The position numbers were made by a program, and so were the translations under genes. Source: Bacteroidales bacterium (GTDB taxonomy: Bacteria > Bacteroidota > Bacteroidia > Bacteroidales > UBA7960). From it: a stretch of DNA of 30,849 bases. Shown here piece after piece: positions 7,592-16,525 of this stretch (positions within the stretch are counted from its first letter, which is position 1; the number at the start of each line of letters is the position of its first letter). The notes under the pieces are model-generated. The model searched no databases and had not been told where the DNA came from. It saw only the letters and a program-made list of their open reading frames with translations. The DNA lies in NCBI GenBank assembly GCA_007132865.1, contig SLNU01000247.1, positions 1 through 30,849 on the forward strand, written 5' to 3'.

Positions 7592-9418
7592 ATGCCTGAC
7601 GTGATCAAACTACTTCCGGACTCCGTGGCCAACCAGATAGCAGCCGGGGAGGTCATCCAGCGTCCTGCCTCTGCCGTCAAGGAACTGCTTGAAAATGCGC
7701 TGGATGCCGAAGCCACACAAATCCAGCTAATCATCAAGGATGCCGGGAAAACGCTGATTCAGGCGGTAGACAACGGGCTAGGCATGACGGAAACCGACGC
7801 GCGCCTGTGTTTCGAACGCCATGCCACCTCCAAGATTACCCAGGCCAGCGATTTGTTCAATATCCGCACCATGGGATTCAGGGGTGAAGCACTGGCCTCA
7901 ATGGCTGCCATCGCCCGTGTGGAGGTGAAGACCCGCACAAAAGATGACCCCATTGGCACAGAATTGGTAATTGAGGCATCCACACTGATAAGCCAACAGC
8001 CCTGCCAATGTCCCCAGGGGACCAGCATTTCCGTTAAGAACCTATTTTTTAATACCCCCGCACGCCGGAATTTCCTGAAATCAGAACAGGTGGAACGTGG
8101 GCACATACTCACTGAGTTCACCCGCATTGCCCTGGCCAGGCCGGAAATCACATTCCAGCTCTTTCAGAATGGTATGCTGACCCACCAACTGGATGGGAGC
8201 AAGCTGAAGCAACGCGTTGTGAATCTTTATGGCAATCCCTACAACCAACGATTGGTGCCGGTAGAGGAAAATACAGAACTGGTTCGCATCAGCGGCTTTG
8301 TCCTGAAGCCGGAATACGCCAAAAAAAAACGGGGTGAACAGTTCTTTTTCGTAAACCAGCGGTTCATCCGAGCACCATACCTGAATCATGCCGTGGAGCA
8401 GGCCTATCAGGAGCTGATTCCTGATGATATGCATCCTTCCTATTTCCTCTTCCTGGAGTTGGACCCGGAGCAGCTGGATGTGAATGTGCATCCGACAAAA
8501 ACAGAAATCAAGTTTCAGGATGAGCGATACATATACCAGATTTTGAAAGCCTCGGTTAAGCGCGCCCTTGGAAAATACAATATTGCCCCCAGCCTGGACT
8601 TTGACAGGGAAACAGCTTTCGACCAGCTGCACATCGACCCTGCCGCTATGCCATCCCCGCCGCAGATCAGGATCAATCCGGATTACAACCCTTTTGAATC
8701 CGGTACAAATCGTACGGGGACTGCAGGACGGGTGGACCCTGCCCAATGGGAAGAACTTTTCCGTTCCAGACACGAAGAGATTGCTTCCCCTTCCGGGAAG
8801 GAAGGATCCAGTATCCGGGTCCCATCCGACTGGGCCGAGGCAGGTGAGCAAACGCCAAATAAACTTTTACAGCTTGGTCAACGTTACATTTTGGCAACGG
8901 TAAGGTCCGGCATCATAATTATAGACCAGCAAAGGGCCCACGAAAGGGTGCTGTTCGAAAGCTATCTGGAGAAGCTGGAAAAACAGAACGCTTCTTCCCA
9001 GCAACTGCTGTTCCCGGTTAATCTCCACCTGATCGATAACGATGCAGAGCTGTTTACCGAGATCCTGCCGCAACTCCAAATACTGGGGTTTGGGGCCAGC
9101 CGGCTAAAGCCGGGGACTTTTGTGATCGATGCCGTTCCGGCCGAAATGGACGGGAAGGAATCCGTACAGTACATTATGGAGGGCATTCTGGAAGACTACC
9201 AGATAAACAGGATCGAGGCCAAAGGGGACATACGCATCAGCCTGGCCAGATCCCTGGCCAAAAAAATGGCGGTAAGACATGGGAAGACACTTCAGGAAGA
9301 AGAAATGAAAGCATTGATCGAAAACCTCTTCGCCTGCCGGATGCCATACCAGTCCCCCACCGGAAAACCGACTGTCCAGCTGCTTGGCCTGGACGAACTC
9401 TCGGAAAAGTTTAAATAA
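7592..9418 (+). CDS. mutL: DNA mismatch repair protein MutL
   Basis: The 608-aa product links mismatch recognition by MutS to strand removal. The N-terminal GHKL ATPase is complete: NQIAAGEVIQRPASAVKELLENALDA with Glu31 and Asn35, DNGLGM, TSKI and GFRGEALASMAAI, followed by the transducer domain with VNVHPTKTEIKF. A variable linker (about 330-415) precedes the C-terminal dimerisation/endonuclease domain. Its metal-binding motif, DQHA-x2-E-x4-E in other endonuclease-type MutL proteins, reads DQQRAHERVLFE here (from Asp445), and the end holds FACRMPYQSPTGKPT. The acidic residues of the motif are kept, so it may nick DNA, but His to Gln and Ala to Arg changes leave this open. It follows the small membrane gene by 25 bases. 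Confidence 0.97.
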   Translation: MPDVIKLLPDSVANQIAAGEVIQRPASAVKELLENALDAEATQIQLIIKDAGKTLIQAVDNGLGMTETDARLCFERHATSKITQASDLFNIRTMGFRGEALASMAAIARVEVKTRTKDDPIGTELVIEASTLISQQPCQCPQGTSISVKNLFFNTPARRNFLKSEQVERGHILTEFTRIALARPEITFQLFQNGMLTHQLDGSKLKQRVVNLYGNPYNQRLVPVEENTELVRISGFVLKPEYAKKKRGEQFFFVNQRFIRAPYLNHAVEQAYQELIPDDMHPSYFLFLELDPEQLDVNVHPTKTEIKFQDERYIYQILKASVKRALGKYNIAPSLDFDRETAFDQLHIDPAAMPSPPQIRINPDYNPFESGTNRTGTAGRVDPAQWEELFRSRHEEIASPSGKEGSSIRVPSDWAEAGEQTPNKLLQLGQRYILATVRSGIIIIDQQRAHERVLFESYLEKLEKQNASSQQLLFPVNLHLIDNDAELFTEILPQLQILGFGASRLKPGTFVIDAVPAEMDGKESVQYIMEGILEDYQINRIEAKGDIRISLARSLAKKMAVRHGKTLQEEEMKALIENLFACRMPYQSPTGKPTVQLLGLDELSEKFK

Positions 9419-9420
9419 TC

Positions 9421-9444
9421 TATCTTTGCAGGTACTTATTTTTG
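9421..9444 (+). promoter_or_regulatory. Candidate -7 boxes upstream of the first rhomboid gene
   Basis: Two perfect TAnnTTTG matches, TATCTTTG (9421-9428) and TATTTTTG (9437-9444), lie in the 52-base gap after mutL. Neither has a clear TTG at the right distance. An internal promoter for the rhomboid-uvrB part is possible. Confidence 0.35.
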
Positions 9445-9470
9445 TCTATCAATGTTCAAAACCTAGATAA

Positions 9471-10223
9471 ATGGCACAACTCCGACCTGGCGGGTTTAAC
9501 CTGCTTCCGACCGTGGTCAAGAACCTGCTGATCATAAACGGGCTGTTCTTCCTTGCCACCATTTCACTGGGCAGCAGCATGAACATGGACCTGATAAGGA
9601 GCCTGGGACTGCATCTTCCGGGATCTCCGCGGTTTGAGCCCTATCAGCTGGTGACCCATATGTTCATGCATGCGAACTTTTCGCACATCTTTTTCAATAT
9701 GTTCGCTCTGTGGATGTTCGGCACCGCAATCGAAAACCTGATGGGTGGCCGCCGCTTCCTGGTGTACTACCTGATTACGGGCTTTGGCGCCGCCTTCCTG
9801 CACCTGGGGGTAAACTATATGGAGGCCATCAGCCTCAGGAATGAATTGCTGGCAGCAGGCTATTCGGCGGCTGACCTGCAGCGTTTCGTTCAGACGGGCT
9901 CCTATTCTGTTTTACCCGGCCTGCCTGAGCGTACGGTCGTGCATTACCTGGCCAAATATTTTATCCCCACCGTTGGGGCCTCCGGTGCCGTGTTTGGCAT
10001 CCTGCTGGCATTCGGGATGTTCTTTCCCAATAGCTATATTTACCTGTTCTTTGCCATCCCCATGAAAGCCAAATATTTTGTAATGGCTTACGGGGCCCTG
10101 GAGCTGTTTTCCGGTTTGTACCGGCCGGGAAGCAACGTTGCGCACTTCGCCCACCTGGGAGGAATGGTGTTCGGCTTCCTGCTCATAATGTACTGGCGCA
10201 GAAGAGGCGAGATCTTTTATTGA
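9471..10223 (+). CDS. Rhomboid family intramembrane serine protease (first of two)
   Basis: The protein is 250 aa with six or more membrane segments. The rhomboid fold signatures are present: HMFMHANFSHIFFNMFALWMFG (the HxxxH...N region of helix 2), nucleophile Ser171 in GASGAVFG, and catalytic His228 in AHFAHLGGM. Between helices 3 and 4 there is an insert of about 45 residues (ISLRNELLAAGYSAADLQRF) outside the core. It should cleave membrane-spanning substrates within the bilayer; the substrate is unknown. A second rhomboid starts 23 bases downstream, and mutL ends 52 bases upstream. The active site is intact, so this is unlikely to be an inactive pseudoprotease. Confidence 0.93.
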   Translation: MAQLRPGGFNLLPTVVKNLLIINGLFFLATISLGSSMNMDLIRSLGLHLPGSPRFEPYQLVTHMFMHANFSHIFFNMFALWMFGTAIENLMGGRRFLVYYLITGFGAAFLHLGVNYMEAISLRNELLAAGYSAADLQRFVQTGSYSVLPGLPERTVVHYLAKYFIPTVGASGAVFGILLAFGMFFPNSYIYLFFAIPMKAKYFVMAYGALELFSGLYRPGSNVAHFAHLGGMVFGFLLIMYWRRRGEIFY

Positions 10224-10246
10224 TCCACCGGTAACCTGTTTTTGGA

Positions 10247-11143
10247 ATGCAACCATCCATTTTCTCTGAGATCAGACAATTCTTTTTCCGGGGGTCAGTG
10301 CTGGCCCGACTGGTAGGCATCAACCTGGCGGTGTTTTTGGCCGTGAACCTTATCCGGGTATTGTTTTTTCTCTTCGACAGCGGGGGCATTGGGGAAAACC
10401 TGAGTCAGTGGCTGGGTATTTCCTCCAACATCCATGTGGTCCTGCACCGGCCGTGGACCCTGCTGACTTATATGTTCCTCCATTTCGACCTATTGCATAT
10501 TTTCTTCAATATGATCGTGCTGTACGTCGGGGGAAGGCTTTTTTCCGATTTTATAGGGTCGGACAGGCTGGTCCCGACCTATTTGTTCGGGGGCCTGGCC
10601 GGAGCAGTGTTTTATGTCGTGTCGTTCAATATTTTTCCGGCCTTCAGGGGTGTCGTGGCGTACTCGGTGGCCATAGGCGCTTCGGCCTCCGTACTGGCAA
10701 TCTTCATTGCCATTGCCGTTTACATGCCGAACTACCAGCTGCCCCTGCTTCTGTTGGGACGAATCAGGCTGAAGTACATCGCCCTGTTTTTTGTGGTGAT
10801 GGACCTGATCAGTATTGACCAGGGCAATCCGGGAGGCCACCTGGCCCACCTGGGCGGGGCCGCATGGGGATTTTTCTATGCCAGTTTGCTCAAAAAAGGC
10901 CTTGACCCGGCACGTGGCATCGGAGCCTGGATGGATGCGGTTGCCGGACTGTTCAGCAGAAAGCCCCGGATGCGGGTGGAATATCACCGGGACCGCCCCA
11001 TTTCCGATGAGGAATACAACGACCAAAAGGTGGCAGACAGGGAGAAAATGGATGACATCCTGGATAAGATCTCCCGGTTTGGATACGACAGCCTTACAAA
11101 AGAGGAAAAACAGTTCCTGTTTAAAATGGGTAATAATAAATAA
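10247..11143 (+). CDS. Rhomboid family protease with DUF6576-like C-terminal tail (second of two)
   Basis: The 298-aa protein has a six-helix rhomboid core with YMFLHFDLLHIFFNMIVLYVGG, the likely nucleophile Ser146 in GASAS and the catalytic His201 in HLAHLGGAAWG. After the core (from about 225) comes a soluble tail: basic VEYHRDRPISDEEYNDQK and then MDDILDKISRFGYDSLTKEEKQFLF, a helix-turn-helix-like motif that I associate with DUF6576 in Bacteroidetes rhomboids. The first rhomboid lacks this tail and has a different insert, so the pair is not a recent duplication. uvrB starts 12 bases after the stop. Substrates are unknown. Confidence 0.92.
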   Translation: MQPSIFSEIRQFFFRGSVLARLVGINLAVFLAVNLIRVLFFLFDSGGIGENLSQWLGISSNIHVVLHRPWTLLTYMFLHFDLLHIFFNMIVLYVGGRLFSDFIGSDRLVPTYLFGGLAGAVFYVVSFNIFPAFRGVVAYSVAIGASASVLAIFIAIAVYMPNYQLPLLLLGRIRLKYIALFFVVMDLISIDQGNPGGHLAHLGGAAWGFFYASLLKKGLDPARGIGAWMDAVAGLFSRKPRMRVEYHRDRPISDEEYNDQKVADREKMDDILDKISRFGYDSLTKEEKQFLFKMGNNK

Positions 11144-11155
11144 GTACAGCTGCAC

Positions 11156-13177
11156 ATGCATTTCAGGCTCACCAGCGATTTCTCTCCCACGGGCGACCAG
11201 CCCGAAGCCATTGAGCAGCTGACCAAAGGTCTGAATGCAGGTGTGCCGTTCCAGACCTTACTAGGGGTGACCGGGTCCGGAAAAACCTTTACGATCGCCA
11301 ATGTCATCGAAAGGGTGCAGAAACCCACCCTGGTCCTGAGTCACAACAAAACACTGGCCGCCCAGCTTTATGGTGAGTTCCGCCAGTTTTTCCCCGACAA
11401 CGCAGTAGAATATTTTGTATCCTACTATGACTACTACCAGCCGGAAGCGTTTATCCCATCTTCAAACACCTATATTGAAAAAGACCTTTCCATCAATGAT
11501 GAGATCGAAAAACTCAGGCTAAGTGCTTCGAGTACCTTGCTGTCGGGACGCAGGGATGTCATCGTGGTGAGTTCGGTTTCATGTATCTATGGCATCGGCA
11601 ATCCCAACGACTTCAACGCGAACATCATCCGGCTGACCACCGGGGAGGTAATTGGCCGGAACGCATTGCTCCACCGTCTGGTGGGTGGACTGTATAGCCG
11701 GACCCAGGCGGAGTTTACACGCGGAACATTCCGTGTGCAGGGAGATACGGTGGATGTGTTTCCTGCCTATGCAGACATTGCCTATCGCATCCTTTTCTGG
11801 GGGGACGAGATCGAGACCCTGGAATCCATTGTCCCGGATAGCGGAAAAAAGATTCAGACCCTTGACCACCTCGCCATTTACCCTGCCAATATCTTTGTAA
11901 CCTCCAAAGACAGAATGCAGCAGGCCATAAGGGAAATACAGGATGATTTGGTAGACCGGGTCAGCTTTTTAAGTGGCGATGGAAGGGCCCTTGAGGCCAA
12001 AAGGTTGGAAGACCGGGTAAACTACGACCTGGAAATGATCCGGGAACTTGGGTATTGTTCAGGCATTGAGAATTATTCCCGTTACTTCGACGGCAGAAAG
12101 CCAGGCTCGCGCCCCTTTTGTTTGCTGGACTATTTTCCGAAGGATTTTCTCATGGTGGTGGACGAAAGCCATGCGACCATTCCGCAGGTGCATGCCATGT
12201 ACGGAGGGGACTTTTCCAGGAAGCAGAACCTGGTGGAATACGGTTTCAGGCTGCCGGCCGCACTGGACAACAGGCCACTTAAATTTGATGAATTCGAGTC
12301 CCTCATCAACCAGGTAATCTTTGTAAGTGCCACTCCGGCAGACTACGAACTGACCCGCAGCGAAGGCGTGATCGTGGAACAGGTAATCCGGCCCACCGGC
12401 CTGTTGGAACCTGAAATAGAAATACGCCCGAGCCTGAACCAGATCGATGACCTGCTGGAGGAGATACGGCTGCGCATAGCGCTTAACGAAAGGGTACTTG
12501 TAACCACCCTGACCAAGCGCATGACCGAGGAGCTGTCAAAATACCTCGTACAAGCAGGTATCCTTTGCCGGTACATCCATTCGGATGTGGACACCCTGGA
12601 ACGGGTCGAGATCCTCCGTGATCTGCGTCTCGGAAATTTCGACGTACTGGTGGGAGTAAACCTGTTGAGAGAGGGACTTGACCTTCCGGAAGTCTCACTG
12701 GTAGCGATACTGGATGCCGACAAGGAAGGATTCCTGCGTTCCGAACGCTCCCTGATACAGACCGCTGGCAGGGCTGCCCGGAACCTGAACTCCAGGGTAA
12801 TCATGTACGCAGATACCATCACACGTTCCATGAAATTGGCCATCGAAGCCACGAATTACAAAAGGGAGAAGCAGCTCCGGTACAACGAAATTCATAATAT
12901 CACCCCCGCACAGATTCGTAAATCCGTAGAGGCCATACACGGTCAGACCTCGGTTGCAGGAACAACAAACACCCGGGGATATACGGAAAAGCAGGAGATT
13001 GATCTGGCCGCTGACCCCGTTGTAAAGTACATGACCAGGGAACAATTGCAAAAGGCCATCATCAGGTCCCGGAAAGAGATGGGTGCTGCAGCCAAGGAGC
13101 TGGATTTCATCGAGGCTGCCCGGTTGCGGGACGAACTGTTCGCCCTGGAAAAATTATTCAACGAAAAATACCTCTAA
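11156..13177 (+). CDS. uvrB: Excinuclease ABC subunit B
   Basis: The 673-aa product is the damage-verifying helicase-like subunit of nucleotide excision repair; it takes over DNA from UvrA and then recruits UvrC. The order is typical: the N-terminal FSPTGDQPEAI, Walker A GVTGSGKT (Lys43), the beta-hairpin region YYDYYQPEAFIPSSNTYIEKD that inserts between DNA strands, DEH-type DESH box (VVDESHATIPQ), helicase motifs V/VI (GVNLLREGLDLPEVSLVAILDADKEGFLRS and QTAGRAARN), and a C-terminal UVR domain (about 630-670, ELDFIEAARLRDELFALE) for UvrC contact. It sits 12 bases after the rhomboid gene and 3 bases before the M23 gene. Length and motifs are complete. Confidence 0.98.
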   Translation: MHFRLTSDFSPTGDQPEAIEQLTKGLNAGVPFQTLLGVTGSGKTFTIANVIERVQKPTLVLSHNKTLAAQLYGEFRQFFPDNAVEYFVSYYDYYQPEAFIPSSNTYIEKDLSINDEIEKLRLSASSTLLSGRRDVIVVSSVSCIYGIGNPNDFNANIIRLTTGEVIGRNALLHRLVGGLYSRTQAEFTRGTFRVQGDTVDVFPAYADIAYRILFWGDEIETLESIVPDSGKKIQTLDHLAIYPANIFVTSKDRMQQAIREIQDDLVDRVSFLSGDGRALEAKRLEDRVNYDLEMIRELGYCSGIENYSRYFDGRKPGSRPFCLLDYFPKDFLMVVDESHATIPQVHAMYGGDFSRKQNLVEYGFRLPAALDNRPLKFDEFESLINQVIFVSATPADYELTRSEGVIVEQVIRPTGLLEPEIEIRPSLNQIDDLLEEIRLRIALNERVLVTTLTKRMTEELSKYLVQAGILCRYIHSDVDTLERVEILRDLRLGNFDVLVGVNLLREGLDLPEVSLVAILDADKEGFLRSERSLIQTAGRAARNLNSRVIMYADTITRSMKLAIEATNYKREKQLRYNEIHNITPAQIRKSVEAIHGQTSVAGTTNTRGYTEKQEIDLAADPVVKYMTREQLQKAIIRSRKEMGAAAKELDFIEAARLRDELFALEKLFNEKYL

Positions 13178-13180
13178 GCC

Positions 13181-13852
13181 ATGCAAATAAACCTGCCCAA
13201 ACCCCTCTTGCCAATGTTCTCCCCTCCCCTTAGTCCGTCCAATACCATTTTCCTGGATTTTTCATCGGGCAACAAAACTTTGGACACATTGGATTTGTCA
13301 GATACGCTTCAGATGAACCGTTACGTTTTTGGGCAGATGGAGTCTGCGGGGGCGAGCTACGGCTTCGGAGGATACATGGAAGACCGGGCCATTTATCGCA
13401 GAAGCACACACTTTACCCCAACAGACGGTCCGGCCAGAAGCATCCACCTGGGGGTGGACATCTGGGTCAGGGCAGGCACTCCGGTTTTCCTCCCATTGGC
13501 GGGCAAGGTTCATAGTTTTCAGGTCAATACCACTTACGGGGATTACGGACCGACCATCATCATGGAACATACAATGCCAGGACAGGCTCTATACACCTTG
13601 TACGGACATCTGAGTCCGGATTCCCTGCAGGGCCTCGTCCAGGGAAAAACCTTCCAGGCAGGGGAAGAGTTGTGCCGGGTCGGAGATTTTCCATTAAACG
13701 GGGACTGGCCGCCCCACCTGCATTTTCAGCTCATTACCGACATGATGGGAAAAACGGGCGATTTCCCCGGTGTCTGCCTGCCGGATGAAAAGCAAGCATA
13801 CCAGGTGCTATGCCCGGACCCCATTGTGTTCTTTCCTGAACTCAATCGGTAA
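13181..13852 (+). CDS. M23-family metallopeptidase-like protein without signal peptide
   Basis: The 223-aa product has the M23 (LytM-like) zinc site: His89 and Asp93 in HLGVD, and the HLH motif with His179 and His181 in PPHLHFQ; TLYGHLS holds His143. M23 enzymes usually act on peptidoglycan outside the cytoplasm, but this one has no signal peptide or membrane anchor: the start is [21 protein letters not shown]. The segments [21 protein letters not shown] and DWPPHLHFQ resemble the M23-like domain that I recall being fused to an aminotransferase and a kinase-like domain in some large proteins. It could therefore be a cytoplasmic enzyme on a small substrate. It starts 3 bases after uvrB, so the two are almost certainly co-transcribed. 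Confidence 0.83.
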   Translation: MQINLPKPLLPMFSPPLSPSNTIFLDFSSGNKTLDTLDLSDTLQMNRYVFGQMESAGASYGFGGYMEDRAIYRRSTHFTPTDGPARSIHLGVDIWVRAGTPVFLPLAGKVHSFQVNTTYGDYGPTIIMEHTMPGQALYTLYGHLSPDSLQGLVQGKTFQAGEELCRVGDFPLNGDWPPHLHFQLITDMMGKTGDFPGVCLPDEKQAYQVLCPDPIVFFPELNR

Positions 13853-13881
13853 AATATTGGGCCGCCGATACATGAACAAAA

Positions 13882-13915
13882 TTTGCAATAAGTACCAATT
13901 AAATCTTTAGTTTTG
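13882..13915 (+). promoter_or_regulatory. Bacteroidetes-type promoter of the alpha-oxoamine synthase gene
   Basis: TTTG at 13882-13885, a 22-base spacer (slightly long) and a perfect -7 box TAGTTTTG at 13908-13915, 32 bases before the GTG start. An AAAAGGAA stretch just ahead of the start could act as a ribosome-binding site. Confidence 0.55.
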
Positions 13916-13946
13916 CATTTCCATTTTTAACCAAAAGGAACTCATC

Positions 13947-15191
13947 GTGGACGTTTTCGACAAAGCAATACATAAAATGGGACCTCTTGGGCAATACGCC
14001 GCCCAGGTCCACGGATATTTCACCTTCCCGAAACTTGAGGGGGAGATCTCCAACCGAATGGTATTTCAGGGAAAGGAAAGGCTGGTTTGGAGCCTGAACA
14101 ATTACCTTGGCCTTGCAAACCACCCCAAGGTCAGAAAGGCGGATGCAGAAGCATCAGCCCGTTACGGACTGGCCCTTCCAATGGGTGCCAGAATGATGTC
14201 AGGACAATCCGACTTGCATGAGCAGCTGGAGCGGGAGTTGGCCGCATTTGTGGAAAAGGAATCGGCTTACCTGCTGAATTACGGATACCAGGGAATGGTC
14301 TCAATCATCGACTCGCTTCTTGACAGACAGGATGTGGTGATTTACGACTCGGAATCGCACGCCTGCATCGTGGATGGCTTGCGCATGCATATGGGCAAGC
14401 GTTTTGTTTTCCCCCACAACAACATGGAAAACCTCCGCAAACAACTGGAGCGCGCAAGCAAGATCAGTGAGGAGACCGGGGGTGGCATCCTGGTGATCAC
14501 AGAAGGGGTCTTCGGGATGTCCGGGGATCTCGGCAAGCTGGATGAGATCGTGGCCTTCAAGAAAGATTTTAATTTCCGTCTGCTTGTGGACGATGCACAT
14601 GGTTTTGGAACCATGGGCCGGACAGGTGCCGGCGTTGCCGAGCATTTTGGGGTACAGGGAGAAGTGGATATATATTTCGGAACTTTCGCCAAGGCCATGG
14701 CTTCAATCGGAGCTTTCGTTGCCGCTCCGAAAGAGGTCATCACCTTCCTGATGTACAATATGAGAAGCCAGATATTCGCAAAGTCCCTTCCGATGCCGCT
14801 GGTGGTCGGTGCGCTCAAGAGGCTGGAGCTGATCCGCAATCATCCGGAATTGCGGGAAAAGCTTTGGGCGATCTCGACAGCGCTGCAGACGGGTTTAAAA
14901 GCCCGTGGCTTTAATATTGGCAATACCCAATCCCCTGTCACGCCGGTTTTCCTGAGTGGGGATACTGCCGAGGGGACGAACCTGGTTTATGACCTGCGGG
15001 AAAACTATAATGTTTTCTGCTCTGCAGTCAGCTATCCGGTGGTTCCCAAGGGGGTTTTGATTCTCCGGTTGATCCCGACGGCGGTCCATACACTGGAAGA
15101 TGTGGAATGCACCCTGAATGCCTTCTCAAAGGTAAAAGCCAAACTCGACGCCGGGGTGTATGCCACAGGCAGGATAGTAAACATTTTTTAA
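13947..15191 (+). CDS. Alpha-oxoamine synthase family PLP enzyme (serine palmitoyltransferase-like)
   Basis: The 414-aa enzyme joins an amino acid to an acyl thioester with loss of CO2. The PLP site is clear: His138 in DSESHACIVDG stacks on the cofactor, Asp215 and His218 lie in VDDAHGFGTMG, and Lys249 in GTFAKAMASIG forms the Schiff base. The start has LNNYLGLANHPKV and PMGARMMSGQSDLHEQLE, as in the Bacteroidetes branch that I know as serine palmitoyltransferase-like. In this phylum such enzymes make the first intermediate of sphingolipids (serine plus acyl-CoA) or of sulfonolipids (cysteate plus acyl-ACP); the sequence alone does not decide. The start is GTG at 13947, fixed by the conserved MDVFDKA beginning. 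Its stop is 6 bases from the stop of the convergent PAS gene. Confidence 0.9.
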   Translation: MDVFDKAIHKMGPLGQYAAQVHGYFTFPKLEGEISNRMVFQGKERLVWSLNNYLGLANHPKVRKADAEASARYGLALPMGARMMSGQSDLHEQLERELAAFVEKESAYLLNYGYQGMVSIIDSLLDRQDVVIYDSESHACIVDGLRMHMGKRFVFPHNNMENLRKQLERASKISEETGGGILVITEGVFGMSGDLGKLDEIVAFKKDFNFRLLVDDAHGFGTMGRTGAGVAEHFGVQGEVDIYFGTFAKAMASIGAFVAAPKEVITFLMYNMRSQIFAKSLPMPLVVGALKRLELIRNHPELREKLWAISTALQTGLKARGFNIGNTQSPVTPVFLSGDTAEGTNLVYDLRENYNVFCSAVSYPVVPKGVLILRLIPTAVHTLEDVECTLNAFSKVKAKLDAGVYATGRIVNIF

Positions 15192-15197
15192 TAGCCG

Positions 15198-16502
15198 TCA
15201 GGCCGAGGTTTTGTCCAGATTCTGCACGATGCCGATGATGCGCCCGTCGCGGGCCGCCTTGCCATCTGCATAGGTACCATTGGAGAATATCCGCCGCTCC
15301 TGGCCCGAACGGGTCATGATCCGATAGGAAATGGAAAGCTTGTCTGACTCCCCTTTTTTTACCTGTTCAATAAAATCTTTGACCCTCAGAAGGTCTTCCT
15401 TTACAACCTGCTTGTAGAACTCCTCCAGGGAGTAATGCCGCTGGGATCCGGAGGGCACACCCATGATCTCAAAAAAGCCAGGAGAGAATATTTTGCGGTC
15501 GGTCTTCAGGTCCCACTCCCACTCCGCAATCCCGGCCATTGTTTTGATGAGGTCCAAATGCTCCAGGCCTTTCTTTAGATTGAACTCCAAATCCTTGATC
15601 TCAATGACCTGCCCAAGTTTCTCTGCAATATTCTTGATCAGGATCTTTTCATTGATATGGAACGGGTCCTTGTTCACAATTGGTTTGTCTTCCAGGTAAC
15701 CCACCCGCAGAGAGCCCAACTTCCTGCTCTGCCCCTTAATGGGAACAGTGTATGTCCACCTGGTATCCTGGAAGTTTTTGGAGGCATAGCGCCGGTCCCC
15801 AAATATGATCTCCACCCAGGCATCCCCGGGAAACCTCAGTCCGAACGGTATAATCTCCAGCGAACGCTCAAATATGGTATCAAAGGAAATCCCTGGTACA
15901 TTGGTAATATCCGATATGTCAAACAGGCAATCCAGCTGCTGAACCTTCTGGTTTAAATTAATCGTCAGATTGTGAAGTTTCTCTTCTGCCTTTTTCTGCT
16001 CAGAAATATCCGTCATCACGATGATAGCCCCTGGCATATGGTCATGCAAGGCATCCAGGTAACTGATGTTCAGGCTGGCCCAAAACATCTCCCCGTTCCC
16101 CCTTACCATCTGCACCTCCTCCCGGTGAGAGCAGCCCGGGCGCTTTAGCTCGTAGGGCAAACCCAGCTTCTTGGCTTCCACGGGACTCAACACAAAATCC
16201 AGTATGGAACGGTTCAACATGGTCTGTGGCCTGGCTTTGAAGATGGTGCAGGCACATTTATTTATAAACCTGACCTGATCTTTATCATCCGTAAAGATAA
16301 GCCCCTCATTCATGTTGGTTATCAACTTATTATACCTTTCTTCACTCTGCTGAAGCTGCAAAAAGGTCTGGTCACGCTCAGACAGATGTTTTTCCAGGGT
16401 CATACGATGGCGCCGCTTTCTACCCTGCCTGTAAATCACAAAAGCAGCCAGCGTAGCTAACCAGAGGAACAGAAAAAGCAGGGCAAAAAAATTCCAGTGC
16501 AT
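15198..16502 (-). CDS. Membrane-anchored PAS-GAF-PAS sensor protein without output domain
   Basis: The 434-aa protein has one N-terminal membrane helix (about 4-24), a charged coiled-coil stretch (about 28-52), a PAS domain (about 55-170, ending with the PAC-like GAIIVMTDISEQKKAEEKL), a GAF-like domain (about 190-315), and a second PAS domain of the PAS_3 type (about 328-430, with GIAEWEWDLKTDRKIFSPGFFEIMG-type residues). It ends 5 residues after this PAS domain; there is no histidine kinase, GGDEF or effector domain. It may signal by contact with another protein, or the ancestor may have lost its output. It lies 23 bases after the DUF58 gene and ends next to the convergent alpha-oxoamine synthase gene. 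Confidence 0.85.
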   Translation of the reverse strand: MHWNFFALLFLFLWLATLAAFVIYRQGRKRRHRMTLEKHLSERDQTFLQLQQSEERYNKLITNMNEGLIFTDDKDQVRFINKCACTIFKARPQTMLNRSILDFVLSPVEAKKLGLPYELKRPGCSHREEVQMVRGNGEMFWASLNISYLDALHDHMPGAIIVMTDISEQKKAEEKLHNLTINLNQKVQQLDCLFDISDITNVPGISFDTIFERSLEIIPFGLRFPGDAWVEIIFGDRRYASKNFQDTRWTYTVPIKGQSRKLGSLRVGYLEDKPIVNKDPFHINEKILIKNIAEKLGQVIEIKDLEFNLKKGLEHLDLIKTMAGIAEWEWDLKTDRKIFSPGFFEIMGVPSGSQRHYSLEEFYKQVVKEDLLRVKDFIEQVKKGESDKLSISYRIMTRSGQERRIFSNGTYADGKAARDGRIIGIVQNLDKTSA

Positions 16503-16525
16503 GGTCTTGAATGCTTGGTAACTTA

